In this document: piece by piece, positions 23,533 through 35,039 of the stretch
Layout: the number at the start of each line of letters is the position of its first letter
How positions within the stretch are numbered: the stretch's first letter is position 1
DNA from: Epiperipatus broadwayi
Taxonomy: Eukaryota; Onychophora; Udeonychophora; Euonychophora; Peripatidae
DNA: 64,000 nt
Assembly (NCBI GenBank): GCA_028023455.1
Contig: JAQFVV010012396.1
Coordinates: forward strand, 22,070,750 to 22,134,749
Direction of reading: 5' to 3'
Position numbers and translations under genes: made by a program
Notes under the pieces: model-generated
What the model saw: the letters and a program-made list of their open reading frames with translations, nothing else
What the model was told of the DNA's origin: nothing
Databases searched by the model: none

Positions 23533-23940
23533 CTTTGGATCTGAGAGCATTGCAACTAAAACTTAGGATCTAATGGAACCCTCCAGCAGCCACCTTTTAT
23601 CTACTTAACTACAAAACTATGAGACAAAAATTGAAAATAATATTTTCCATCCAAGTTCATTAGCTTATATAGTTATATAGGTCTGAACTCACTTCAGTAC
23701 CCATGGATTTTGGTATCTTTGTTTTTTTTAATAACAACAGCCAACACTATCTTACTAAGCATGATTGGTATTAAATCACTAAACATTATATGATCACCAT
23801 TTTAATGCTTGCTCATAACTGTTATTAAAAAACAGGCAAAACTATCCATACAGTAGTGCCACTCAGTGCAAACTGAAGTAATCAATGGATGCCAGAAGGC
23901 TTGTGTATAAGATCTCTATCTATTGCCTACTCATCCAATA

Positions 23941-23983
23941 TCCCCAGACTAGTTTTTAGCTTGTGGCTTTCGTCAATGAGGAG
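23941..23983 (-). ncRNA. Decayed hammerhead ribozyme
   Basis: Keeps the palindromic CTAG, GUC and TGGGGA. The first core box is changed to TTGACGA, GAAA has become AAAA, and stem II is reduced to AGC/GCT. Probably inactive. Confidence 0.6.
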
Positions 23984-24511
23984 CTTTGGATCTGAGAGCA
24001 TTGCATCTAGATTTTATGATCTAATGCAACCCTTCAGCAGTCAGCTTTTATCTCTACTTAACTATAAAACTATGAATCTAAAATTTAAAATAATAATATT
24101 ATCAATCCAAGCTCACTAATTAGGTATTAATAGTTATATAGCTAGAAACTAGTCTGGGGATATTGGATGAGTAGGTACTAGATAGGGATTTTATGCACGT
24201 CTTTCAGTATCCATTGATTACTCAGGTTTGCCCTGATTGGCACTACTGTATGGAAAGTTTTGCCTGTTTTAATAACATTTATGAACAAGCATAAGAAATG
24301 GTTAGCATGTGATGTTTAGTCATACCAATTCTGCCTAATAGGATAGTGGTGTTTATGGTTATTAAAGAACCAAAGACATCAAGCTTAGATTGAAAATACT
24401 GTGTTTTCAATTTTAGACCCATTATTTTGCAGTTAAATAGACATAAAAAGTGGCTGCTGGAGGGTTGCATTATATCCTAAGATCTAAGTGCAGTACTCTC
24501 AGATCCAAAGC

Positions 24512-24553
24512 TCCTCACTGATGAAAGCCACAAGCTAGAAACTAGTCTAGGGA
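24512..24553 (+). ncRNA. Type I hammerhead ribozyme
   Basis: CTGATGA (24518), a three-pair stem II (AGC/GCT) with CACAA loop, GAAA (24538), CTAG (24542) and a GUC cleavage site are present. Stem I TCCTCA/TAGGGA has one mismatch compared with 6237 and 42999. Possibly weakly active. Confidence 0.75.
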
Positions 24554-24669
24554 TATTGGATGAGTAGGCACTAGATAGGGACTTTATATGCAAGCCTACT
24601 GGCATCAATTGATTACTCTGGCTTGCACTGAGTGGCACTACTGTATGGAAAATTTTGCCTGTTTTCATC

Positions 24670-25200
24670 TGTCTTTCTATTGTATTTTTTTTAATTAAAT
24701 AAAAATGTGACTATCTGTAGTCTAATGTATATGTCTCAAATATATAAATAGTTTCATTACCACTTGGTTCCCTGGAAAATACTTTAAATTTTTTAATCAA
24801 GTAAAACATTTAATACTGAGATAAATTTTATTTTAGACATTGAGATATCTGGAAAATTTCCATTTTAAGTATACAACAAAAAAAGTCTTTAATTGTGTCA
24901 AATCAAGATAACATCTTATTTGAAGTGGTCTTCAAATATAATGGATGTCATTGATAAATGCATTACAGTGTCATTATGTATATACAAATAAAGGTGTTTC
25001 CTCTTCCCTCTTGAATCTATTGCTTCACCATTCACAGTAAAGAAATATTAGTTAAAAATATCATCAACATGATGTAATAAGATGTTATGATGAACCATTT
25101 TTATAAATAATATTATGAATCACAAGTTGCATTTTTTTGTCTTTTACTTCAATAGTCAATCACTTGATGGCTACCACACTGAAAGCATTGTTTTACATTT
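24670..25200. other. A+T-rich stretch upstream of the LINE
   Basis: Nothing supportable. Confidence 0.4.
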
Positions 25201-25215
25201 AAAGGATCTCCCTTA
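25201..25215. repeat. Target-site duplication, left
   Basis: aaaggatctccctta, exact match to 31443-31457, marks the left edge of the LINE. Confidence 0.9.
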
Positions 25216-25371
25216 GATCCATTAGATGGAACCAAATGAGTTACTCAACTTCACATCAGCTTGTTTCTAAAATACCAAAATTCATATTGTTACAAAGATT
25301 TGATTTCAATCTGAGCTGGGGAGCAGATAAGGTAAGCGATTATTTTTGTATTTAACCTCCAAAATTTACAA

Positions 25372-27146
25372 AATGAGTAGCACATTCAAATTACTAGGTA
25401 ATGAAAATTTCAAGGCATGTCCGATTACTAGATCACATAGTGACAGAAATGTTAACAAATCCCTGGCTAAGCTTTCTACAAACCTTCATCTAGATGAAGT
25501 TAAAAACAAATATAGGCATCATAAATCATTTGATAATGATAAAACTGGTTTAATCAATCCCAAAACTACAAGTAATAGTTCAAAAAAGCAAGAAGAAACC
25601 TCAATGGATTATGAAACAAAAATTGAAGCAATATAAAATTCAAAAAAATTTATTGCTATTACCGATTTATCCGTAAATATTAAAAAATCAGAAATACCTT
25701 GAAAACGTTAATTTAATTCAGCCCATGATAAAAACAATCAAAAACAAAATATAATCACCAAAAATAATTTACCACAAACAGAAAACCGAGTTCAGAAAAT
25801 CATTATGAGAAATCACCAAAAATAATTTACCACAAACAGAAAACCGAGTTCAGAAAATCATTACGAGGAACTCTAAAAATTTTAATAGTGCTGGTGGCGC
25901 TGTCCCAGAAGCAGCCTCCGATCACCATAACGAAAAGGTTCTTGGTCAAAATACCAATTTAGATCAACTTTTGGCATACAATAATGCAAAAGCAAGCAAT
26001 AAAACATGGTCCCACCCACAGTCTGTTGGAAATAAGCCATCACAACAACATTATCACCGAAATTCATCTGAATCAAACAACGAAAATTTTGATATGATCC
26101 GTACTAAATCTAAAAACCAGAACCGAGTGATAGAATTGCAAATTGCACAAAATATATTCAAATCAGATTTTCCTAGACTAAACTCAAATAATAAAGCTAA
26201 TAATACAAATAATAAAAACAAAAACATCCAGTTTAACATCAGTACAGACACCAATCAAAAGATATCAATGCATTCTCAATTGCAAACTGAGGCGATAGTC
26301 TCTAACCAAACAATTGTCAAAAGTTATGCTTCAGCACTCAGTGACAGGTTATCCAACTCTCAGAAGATAATTTCAAATAATCAAACTCAACATTATAACA
26401 TTTTTGACTTTGTAGAGGATGAAAATAGCACACCAACTAATGAAGAGGTCAACTCGCAGCTTAAACAACTATGCGCACAAGAACCGCTAAACTATGAAAC
26501 AATCAATCAGGAATTCAACTCAAGAATTCCACCATTACTCCTTAATTCATTTCTGAACTACCATAATGACAACACATTGATCCTAAGCACAACAAACAAC
26601 AATTGTAATTTGTTTTCATTTCCAACAGATGAATTCTTTGAACTGGTAAAAAACCAACAACTAGGAGAGGTTGTGAAAAAAGTTTATCATCACCCTAACT
26701 GATGCTATTTTATTGTTGAGTTTCACAACCTGCTCCAGAAAGAAATTTTCAAATGGAACCAACTTTTTCTGAATCAAAGATATTTAGTTAAAATAGAAAT
26801 GATTCGACCCAGAATTGCATATGGGTTGGCTTGCAATTGTTATGTTAACATTACAGAACTTGATCTACAAAGGTTATTATCCAAATACGGGGTTATCACC
26901 AGCTTTAAATATCTAAGTGAAAAAAGAGCAGATATGGAACTTCTCTCAAACAATGCTGCATTCACGATTAAATTACACAAAGGATACACTCCTCTTGAGA
27001 TACCATCCACACTAGAGGAAAAGAAATGTCGACTCTATATTTCCATCCATGGAGTGCAACCTCAATGCTTTAGCTGTGGAGATCACACACACTTATTTAA
27101 AGCATGCCCAATGAGAATCTGTGAGATTTGCAACAACAAAAAATAA
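25372..27146 (+). pseudogene. LINE ORF1, nucleic-acid-binding protein, broken
   Basis: The ATG at 25372 (MSSTFKLLGN) is the better start because an upstream ATG at 25346 lacks context. Low-complexity Asn/Gln/Lys-rich sequence is followed by a globular part (PLNYETINQEFNSRIPPLLL), then a single TGA at 26700-26702 interrupts one continuous frame that resumes as CYFIVEFHNLLQKEIF and runs into IRPRIAYGLACNCY. Near the end CFSCGDHTHLFKAC is a CX2CX4HX4C zinc knuckle, followed by a second CEIC half-motif. A stop at 25636 and a frame change before 25971 also break it. ORF1 proteins of Tx1-type LINEs coat the element RNA; this copy cannot. Confidence 0.8.
25756..25871 (+). repeat. 58-bp tandem duplication inside ORF1
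   Basis: caccaaaaataatttaccac begins at 25756 and again at 25814. The two units are nearly identical. A 58-bp gain shifts frame by one, matching the +1 offset between the ORF1 parts before and after it. Confidence 0.9.
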
Positions 27147-27894
27147 GAAACGACAAATTAACACATTCACTCAAAATTCACCATATTCATGTCATTCCAT
27201 TTATAATAGCAATGCTCATCAAATACAGCATGTAACAAATGAAACATAAATGGATGTAGTCTACATGAATGAACAAGAAGTTTTAGGAAAAATCCAGCTT
27301 AATCTTCAAGACAACAGTGTTGTGACACAACACATTGAAACCAATCATATATCTCAGCACCCACTTAAAGTTTTATTACCATGACTAATGCTAAAGAGGG
27401 ACTTCAACCTCAAAATACTGCATACAAGGAACATCCAATAAATTTTGCCTATCAAACAACTGACACGGAATTAACCATCTCAAAAAACAAAAGAAAGTCG
27501 CTTGAATCTTCAAGCTCACATCTGGAAGAAACAAGTAATTCCACAGCAGACTCAGATATAGAACCAAACCATACACAGAATGTGTCAAATAAAGTGTCTC
27601 ATCTCAGAAGAAAAAAATAAAAGAGAACCAGAACAATGGAAATGCAATCCAATCAAGACAGCAGTTTAATGGTACTTATAACAATCACAAATACTCAAAT
27701 GAACACTACCTCCAAAGTAAATGAGCTCAAAAAACAAATAAACAAATGACATTACCAGCTAGAGCAGTAAGTCCAGGCACACAGAGTCAGAACATAAAAT
27801 CTCATAAAATGGATGAGCTGATAGTCAACATTGAACATCATCACACTAACAAATAAACCAAGTAACACGCTAACACAATCTCATCAAACCAGTT
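27147..27894 (+). other. LINE region between zinc knuckle and endonuclease
   Basis: Still inside the LINE. A 79-codon frame (27381-27620) rich in Ser, Thr and Lys (SSSSHLEETSNSTADS) could be the C-terminal tail of ORF1 or a linker; it has no recognisable domain. Confidence 0.5.
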
Positions 27895-30800
27895 ATGCTG
27901 CAAAAAATAGGAGGTATAAATGTCAGGGACCTCAATTCTCTTGACCAGGTATGGGAAGTCAAGAAATGGCTGGAGAAAATGAATTTACACGCGTGCTTCT
28001 CTGAAACCAAGCTACATCCGTAGTCAAACCCCAACATAGGTCAATTAATGCAACAATATGGTTTTCTTCATTATGCACCTTCCATCTCTGCATCATCCGG
28101 CATTGCTTTCCTCATGTATAAGAATCTCCTTCTCAACAAATTTAAATTATTATATCTCAGCAAAGAACTAGTGATTGCCAACCTATCCATCGGTAACTAC
28201 TTTATCAATATAATATATCTATATAGCAGTCAAACCTCGACATAGGTCAATTAATGCCACAATATGTTTTTTTTCATTATGCGCCTTCCATCTCTGCATC
28301 ATCCAGCATTGCTTTCCTCAGAAATAAGAATCCCCCTCTCAACAAATTTAAATTATTATATCTCAGCAAAGAACTAGTGATAGCTAATTATTATATCTCA
28401 GCAAAGAACTAGTGATTGCCAACCTATCCATCGGTAACTACTCTATCAGTATAATATATCTATATATCAAAAATGATCCCACCATTGCCCTCTCAGTGAT
28501 TTACAAGATCAACTCCTTCTTTCCTCTGATGCTTCTCCAATCATTTTCTTTGGAGATTACAACATGAGATATGATAAATTCAACTCTAAATACCTGCACA
28601 TGATCAACAGAGTACTTCTGTGTGGAGAGGGTTTCTTTCCTTCTGAGTCTTTCACCTTTTATGCACTTCAAAAAAGATCATTAATAGACCTGTTGTATTA
28701 TACTCCTGAGCTTCATTATAACCTAGATGCCAAACTGCAATTTGTACACTTCTCAGATCACCTAGCTTTACTAATCAACCTCCAGTTAGACATCTCCATA
28801 GCAATACACACAAACCATTTGTGCCCAATATGGTTATTAAATAAAACCAACACTCCTGAGTGTATTTTTTCAGAGGCATACATTTTCCTAAATAAGATAA
28901 ATGTTTTCACCCTACCACCACTTCAAGCTTGGTCATTGCTGGTTGGAATACTGAGCACACTAATAGATTCTCACACAAGAAAGACCAAAGGTCCCAATCA
29001 GCAGTTAAAGGACCTAGAATCCATCAGCAATAGACTCGACTCTCTTTCATCTACAGACACCAGCATTCAGGATATTATGAAACTAAAAACACAATATCAT
29101 GAAAAGCAGAAAGTCCTAGCACACTATATATCCATTAAAAGGTCCAAAATCTTCTTATCTAATTGTCACAACTGGACACTTGGTGCTGCAAAATGACCCA
29201 CCCCTACCATATAATCAAAATCTATAGTGGTTCTGAAATGCTCAAAAAATACATGGCCACTTCACTAACTAACTACAGAACAATAATTATGCAACTGGTA
29301 GAACCTGGAAAGTATCAAGTCAAGTGATAATCTTGAGCACAATATCACAGAGAAGCACATAATTGCAAAACTGCAGTCATACCTGAAAAGTACATATCCT
29401 GGACTTCATGGAATTCCCAGATTTGTGCTTCTTTATCTCATCCAGTTTATGGGCCCCATTGTGCATAGAGTGATTGATGTACTATCGGGACATCCCAAAC
29501 ATATACCCGGTCGCTTTATTTCCATTTCTAAAAAAAAAACAATAAAATCCCTCCAGTCTTTTAAACCTTCACCTCATCTCCATGATACCTCTTCTAATCA
29601 AGATGATCGAGTCACTAGTGAAGGACAGAATTCAAGACCAGCTCTATCTACACATTTCTAAATACCAATTTGCTTGGAAAGGGTACCTCCACACTAAATG
29701 CTGTGCAATGCTTCATGCTTATCACTGAACATATTAGGCTGTGCAGAAAGACAAAACCGCTAGTGATTCAACTTGATTTTGCATCAGTGTTTGATTCAGT
29801 TATCCCATCAATATTACTACAAACACTAAAAGAATATAAAGTTCCTGAAGTATACACAAACATAATAGGAAACCTGCTCTACAATCATTCCTGCTTTACC
29901 ACAATAGATGGGCAATTGTCTGATGGAATCAGACCTCATCTATCAGTTCCTCAGGGATCCCCATTGGCTACACTCTGTTTTACCACATATATTAACCCTC
30001 TCCTTACTGAAATTAAACACAAAGTTCCAGCTCTCTATGTTCATGCATTGAAACACCAGGTATGTTGATGATATATCAATCTTCCTACCAAAACAAAAAC
30101 ATCTTCAGCCTCTCCTGCGCATCATTGAAAAACACTCTAAAAACTAAACCTGCATATCAACTATAACAAATCTTCCATATGGAAGATCACATCAGGGAAA
30201 ATAATCCCATCCATTTTTACATCTCAACCTCAAAAGTTCTTGGGTTTTCCCATTTTCAAGTCGAGGTTGACCATGTCAAAATAAATACAAAATGCTATCC
30301 TTGAGAAAACCTGTAACATCATAACCTCTCATTTCAGAGTTACTCTGTCATTGCCTGGAAAAGCTGCACTACTGAACATGCTAATTTTTTCCAGATTGAA
30401 CTACTTTCTTTCCATGATAAAGCTTACCAAAACTTTTGAAACTGCACTGAACTCACTATGTTCCATGCTCTTATGGAAAGGCAAAGTAGTTGCTAAAAGT
30501 ATATCAAAAGCACACATGCCCAAAGATCTGAATGGGTTAGGTCTTCATTCTGTCTCCACACTTTACCTACAAAAAGCAATTGGAGTCATGAGGACAATAT
30601 ATCACAAGCACCCTGATCAGAACACATTCATACCAGTAAGACCAATAGATACACCTCCACCATTCTGCAGCATGGTTTTCAGATTTATGGATATACATAA
30701 CAGGGACAATAAGCCTATCGAAACCTATCCTAGAATCAAAGAGAAAATACTGGGAAATTTACAAACTTAAATACCCAAACCTTACTCCATCTCTGAACTC

Positions 30801-31300
30801 TCTGGGGCTAAACAATAAACTTCTAATTCTCAGATCCAAAAAATGGTTTTTGGAATCCAAACATATAGATTTTCTCCTGAAACTAAACCTCTCCTACCTA
30901 CCCACAAGTCACTTCATGGTAGATAGGAGAGGTTTTGCCAATCTCAATTCACAGCATCAGCTTTGCTCAACAGCTGATGAAACCATTACCCATCTCCTAC
31001 ATGATTGCCCATTCCTTAGCCCACTCAGAACTTTCATCCATCAAAAAGTATCAATAGACTAGAGAAACATGATTTGTATTCAAAATGCCATCAATATGGG
31101 CATATTTTCAACCATCAGAACATCCATTTTCTTCACTTTTGCAGTCTGGCTCACCAGGTGCAAGTACATCTTTGGACAGGCAGATAACAATGTCAGCAAT
31201 ACCTTCTTAAAACTATTAAGAAGTACTCATGATAGCGACTGACTTCTTGCACCAGACTGGCTACACACTGAATCCTGGGCTAGCATAGATCTAGTCTAGT
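27895..31300 (+). pseudogene. LINE ORF2, endonuclease and reverse transcriptase, broken
   Basis: Opens with INVRDLNSLDQVWEVKKWLE and SETKL, the first endonuclease motifs. One TAG at 28021 precedes the continuing frame. FFGDYNMR (about 28548-28570) and SDHLALLINL (about 28760) are later endonuclease motifs. RT: LISMIPLLIKMIESLVKD, QLDFASVFDS with the first catalytic Asp (29767-29800), VPQGSPLATLCF, and YVDDISIFL at 30061 holding the YxDD pair. After it come LSLPGKAALLNMLIFSRLNY (30346) and LLWKG. The tail CSTADETITHLLHDC (30964) is the zinc motif with one Cys lost, then VWLTRCKYIFGQ to about 31200. At least five frame breaks. Confidence 0.85.
28022..28440 (+). repeat. 206-bp tandem duplication inside the endonuclease region
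   Basis: agtcaaacc at 28022 recurs at 28228 with the following 200 bp (cataggtcaattaatgc and so on). The second unit contains a nested duplication of about 36 bp (attatatctcagcaaag at 28353 and again near 28390). The 206-bp gain is not a multiple of three and disrupts the endonuclease frame. Confidence 0.9.
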
Positions 31301-31442
31301 AAGAATTTGCAACCCAAGATCTTCAGTTACCAGCATCAGGCCACCTGTCAAAAATCTAATTAGCAGAAGACTCGAGTCCAAAGATTGATTTGTCATTGTA
31401 TTTGTTTTTGATTTAGTTAATAAAATTCTTTTTTGAAAAAAA

Positions 31443-31457
31443 AAAGGATCTCCCTTA
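31443..31457. repeat. Target-site duplication, right
   Basis: Exact copy of 25201-25215. Confidence 0.9.
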
Positions 31458-31906
31458 TCATTTATTTTAAATAAATATATTTTTGAATAGCCTAGACCAA
31501 GAAGTTAATGATAATTTTAGATAATAAAATGAAAGTAAATAATTTAATAATGAAAGAAAAAAAATGCTAAGTGAACTCATTCATATAATTTCAAGTATTT
31601 TTTTATAGTTTATTATTCTATGTTATTTTTATTGATATCTTAATATGTATAATGTTTAAATTAAATTGTATCATAGATATGCATATATGGATTTATAAAC
31701 ATAGACTTAAATATTTTCCATGAAATACAATCATCTGTGTAAACACTTGGTACAAATGGTTGTGTATATTTGGGCAAGCTATATAGACAAACATATAAAT
31801 GAATACAATAGCACCTACATGAATTTGTAAACAAATGAAAGGGTATTTTTTCAAATATAAAAAGCATAATAATTCATATTAGCAGATTATTAATAAATAT
31901 GTATTT
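31458..31906. other. A+T-rich stretch without a recognised feature
   Basis: The 68-codon minus frame at 31661-31867 has no recognisable domain. Confidence 0.4.
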
Positions 31907-32110
31907 CAAAAATATTTAATTGTTTAATAAAATGATTTGTTTTTTATTAATCAAAAATAATGATGAATATTACATTCATTACTGGTTTAGATACTATTTT
32001 TCATTGATCAAAAATATTTAATTGTTTAATAAAATGATTTGTTTTTTATTAATCAAAAATAATGATGAATATTACATTCATTACTGGTTTAGATACTATT
32101 TTTCATTGAT
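31907..32110 (+). repeat. Exact tandem duplication, 102-bp unit
   Basis: 31907-32008 and 32009-32110 appear identical base for base. No mobile-element signature. Perfect identity in such a mutable neighbourhood means a very recent duplication or an assembly or sequencing error. Confidence 0.95.
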
Positions 32111-32810
32111 CAAACCAGTAGAAGACATGGTTTATATAAAAAAAATAACAGCTGTTCTCATATTATATATATAATCAACATTTTTTTTATATTATAAGTT
32201 TTGTTGAGAATAACTTTATATTAAATAAAGAAGTCTATACCTATGCAGAAGATTCAACTCTTTGACTAAAAAATGAAATATTAAACATTTTTATTTTGGA
32301 CAACATATTTATAATATTTGAATCATTTAATTCTCTTTTCCCCTTCTTATTGATTAATTTAAAATATAATTATCTATTATAAAAAATACAAAATTACACA
32401 CACACACATCTTTCAGAAATTTAATTACAACTATCTTAAAAAATGTAATAGTATTATAAAACCTTGAACTCACTGCAGAAGTATATAATTTATAATGAGT
32501 TAATTCTCGATATGGATAGAGACTATATAGGCACAAACATTATGTAATAGATAATAAATGAGCTCATATAAGCCTAAAACAATGTATAAACTGTCTCTAC
32601 AAACAAATTGTATAACAGAACATTTATATAATTGCATCTTGGTGAACTCATCACTCTTCAATAAAGGAATGTTTAAAAAATCCCTAGCTTCATAATGGTC
32701 TTAAATGAATGCATACAGACAATGGAATGGTTAAATATATTTCAAACTATTTAATGATTAATTTTTATATAAATTATTGGTACTGGTGGAGATAGTGTAC
32801 TGCCACTGCT
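32111..32810. other. A+T-rich stretch without a recognised feature
   Basis: Nothing supportable. Confidence 0.4.
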
Positions 32811-32883
32811 AGAGATGTCATTTCAGCTTAAACCCACAGAAATATCCACAGTAGAGGCTCAAACATAGCAATGCTTGTTCCAG

Positions 32884-32986
32884 CCACTAGGTGGCGCTGT
32901 TTACCATGCGTAAGCACAGAAACATTCCACCAGCTAGCTGGCACCAGAGCTTCCCGCTTGGTGGCGCTGGTTGCCACCAAGTGGGT
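32884..32986. promoter_or_regulatory. Cluster of CTCF-like motifs in a GC-richer island
   Basis: ccactaggtggcgct (32884-32898) fits the CTCF core consensus CCASYAGRKGGCRSY at every position. ccgcttggtggcgct (32954-32968) differs at two or three positions, and the complement of gttgccaccaagtggg (32970-32985) is a third relaxed match in the opposite orientation. The last two share a 9-bp inverted repeat (cttggtggc/gccaccaag). The surrounding 32815-33000 is clearly less A+T-rich than the rest. Chance or a repeat-borne motif cannot be excluded. Confidence 0.45.
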
Positions 32987-33083
32987 ACTTTAGAGAAAGG
33001 CTTTAACTGTCATCATATGCATCTTGATCATTTATAATAGTCAAACAATGTCTTGACTACAGAGGGACAATATAAAGTTGCTA

Positions 33084-35035
33084 TGTGATGTGATGTGATG
33101 TGATGTATTTTGGCTTTTCCTTAAACAAAATCAAGAATATCTCAGCAATTAGGCCTTGATAAACCTGTTAGCCACTTTTTTCCCTTTCCCCACTCTAAGT
33201 CTTCTCATATTCTGCCCCGTCCATTTCCACAACATAATCTTTGTTAACTCTATAGCCTTTATATCTAAATCCCCTTTATCTTTTCACAATCCCAACATAA
33301 AAACCAATAACTCACTTTCTGTATAATCACTTTGTTCATATCTATTCTCCCATAACTTCATTATCTGTACCCTTTCTGCTTTCAAGCATTTACATTTAAT
33401 CAACAGATGCCTAATATTTTTTATATCTTCCTTACACAATTTTCACACTAAATCACCCATAGTTTTCCATTTACATGTATATTCTCTTCTTGCTAAAAAT
33501 CCTGTTCGAGCCTTAAACAATAAACTACTTTCATTACTATTATCATAAATTTACTCATATCCAATGTTCCATTCACTTCTATATATATTTAAACTCTTCT
33601 TACCCTCCATACTAGTTCTCCATCTCTCCAACTCCCTATTTTTTATTAATGCTTCTATTCTTTTATCCCATTCCTTACCACTATAACACTCAACAATCCT
33701 CTTAACACAATCATCCCACCTTTTATACAAGTATACTGATATAAATTCTTTATCCAAATCTTTTGCATACCACATTACCTTTCTCACCCATCTTACCTGC
33801 CATTTACTAATAACCCCATTAAACACTATTTTGGCTATTCTTTTACTATCCATAAACTGCAACCTACCAAACATTTTCATTTTACTTTTTGCATCTCTTA
33901 TATAAAAGTTTGACCATCCCATTTCTCCTTGAATTGCCTCCTGTGTGGTCCACATCTCTGCATATAATTCATGTCTTCCTACTTTCCTTTGTATTTTCTC
34001 TAAATAATCTAAAACCCTTTTACTAACACATAATGCATCATTACCATATGCTAAAACTACTACTGCAAGGCCCTTCCACACAATTCTAGCTACATCATAT
34101 TTATTATATGAAAATACTGTTAATTTCTTTACCAAACTCTTTCTTTTCTTTGCTTCATTTGCCAATTTTTTCTCCCATTCATCCAGGCAATTTTCCTGAA
34201 TACATAAGATGATTCCTAATTACCTATATCTATCCACCACACTTAAGTTTATATCCCCCAATAAAAATTCTATGTCTTCTCTTTCCCCAGTATTAACCGT
34301 CATTATATTTGATTTTTCTTCACTAAATTTAATCTCCATCTCTTTACCCACCCTTGCACATGTCCTAAACATAATTTCCATATCTTCTCTTCTTTCTGCA
34401 CACAAAAAGATATCATCCACAAAAAAAGACCCGACAATGTATATACTCCCTTGCCACCTATTAACAGTATCTCTATCCCTCTTTCTAGTCTTTCTATTGA
34501 TTTCTCCATTTCACTCAAATACAACAAAAACAAAATAGGTGACATAGGGCATCCTTGCCTTAATACCACCCCATTTTTAAATTTAACTGATTCTATATCC
34601 CCTAATTGGTAAGCATAATAATTATTTTCATATAATTTCTTAATAATATTTACTAAAGCTTCATCCATTTCCAAATTTTCTAACCTTACCCGTAATCTAT
34701 TTTTATTTACTCTGTCATATGCTTTCTCTATATCTATAAAACTCATATTTAATGATCTACCTGAATTCCTACTCATCTCCATAAGTTGTGTAACTACAAA
34801 CAAACTATCTCCTACATGCCTATCTGACCCAAAACCTCCTAGCATTTCCCCCACTACATTATTCTCTTCCATCCATTTTACAACTCTTCCAGCTATCATA
34901 TATAAGAAAACTTTATATAAAACTGATGTTACCACTATCAGTTTATAATTATTTAACTTTCTATGATTCTTACCCTTTTCTTTAAATAATAATCTTATTC
35001 TTGCATTACTCCAACTACCCTGAAAAGCTCTCTTC
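33084..35035 (-). mobile_element. 5'-truncated LINE with TGATG pentamer tail
   Basis: Minus-strand non-LTR retrotransposon lacking endonuclease and ORF1. It begins within the RT (WSNARIRLLFKEKGK near 35010) and ends in a tandem pentamer tail that reads tgatg repeats on the plus strand (33084-33106), not poly-A. Target-site duplications not found. Clade unclear: the FIDIEKAYDRV, RQGCPMSP and FVDD blocks plus a C-terminal Cys/His motif suggest a CR1/I/R1-like lineage rather than RTE or L1. Confidence 0.8.
33180..35030 (-). pseudogene. Reverse transcriptase and C-terminal zinc motif of the truncated LINE
   Basis: In order: YKLIVVTSVLYKVFLYMIAG (RT start), GGFGSDRHVGDSLFVVTQL, MSFIDIEKAYDRVNKNRL with the first catalytic Asp, VVLRQGCPMSPILFLLYLSE, then a frameshift and FVDDIFLCAERREDMEI (about 34375-34424) with the YxDD-type pair as FVDD. 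A second long frame (33551-34165) carries the connection region: AYGNDALCVSKRVLDYLEK, EAIQGEMGWSNFYIRDAKSK. Past its stop, KLCKEDIKNIRHLLIKC supplies a Cys/His zinc motif. At least two breaks; inactive. Confidence 0.8.
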
Positions 35036-35039
35036 TATC

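Larger units (their letters stand above)
23330..24668. mobile_element. Composite of four hammerhead-repeat units, two in each direction
   Basis: Left half: two minus-oriented units in head-to-tail tandem. tgcttgctcataac at 23356 recurs at 23816, a 460-bp period, and the hammerhead segments recur at 23490 and 23941, a 451-bp spacing. Right half: two plus-oriented units, the first truncated so that it begins inside the hammerhead near 24148. The halves meet near 24140 with 3' sides outward. Head-to-tail tandem units are expected of elements copied from circular or multimeric self-cleaving RNA. No coding capacity. Target-site duplication not resolved. Confidence 0.75.
25216..31442 (+). mobile_element. 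Near full-length Tx1/L1-like LINE
   Basis: A 6.2-kb non-LTR retrotransposon between exact 15-bp target-site duplications, ending in a short poly-A after an aataaaa signal (31421). It has a 5' leader, ORF1 with a CCHC zinc knuckle, ORF2 with an apurinic-type endonuclease, reverse transcriptase with YVDD, and a C-terminal Cys/His zinc motif. The endonuclease, the 'LSLPGKAALLN' block after the RT and the zf-RVT-like tail point to the L1/Tx1 group. Identical duplications imply a fairly recent insertion, yet both ORFs are broken by stops, shifts and internal duplications, so the master copy may already have been damaged or mutation has been fast. Confidence 0.9.

Noticed and set aside
34209-34538. 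109-codon plus frame and neighbouring small plus frames
   Set aside because: Antisense shadow of the LINE reverse transcriptase on the minus strand.
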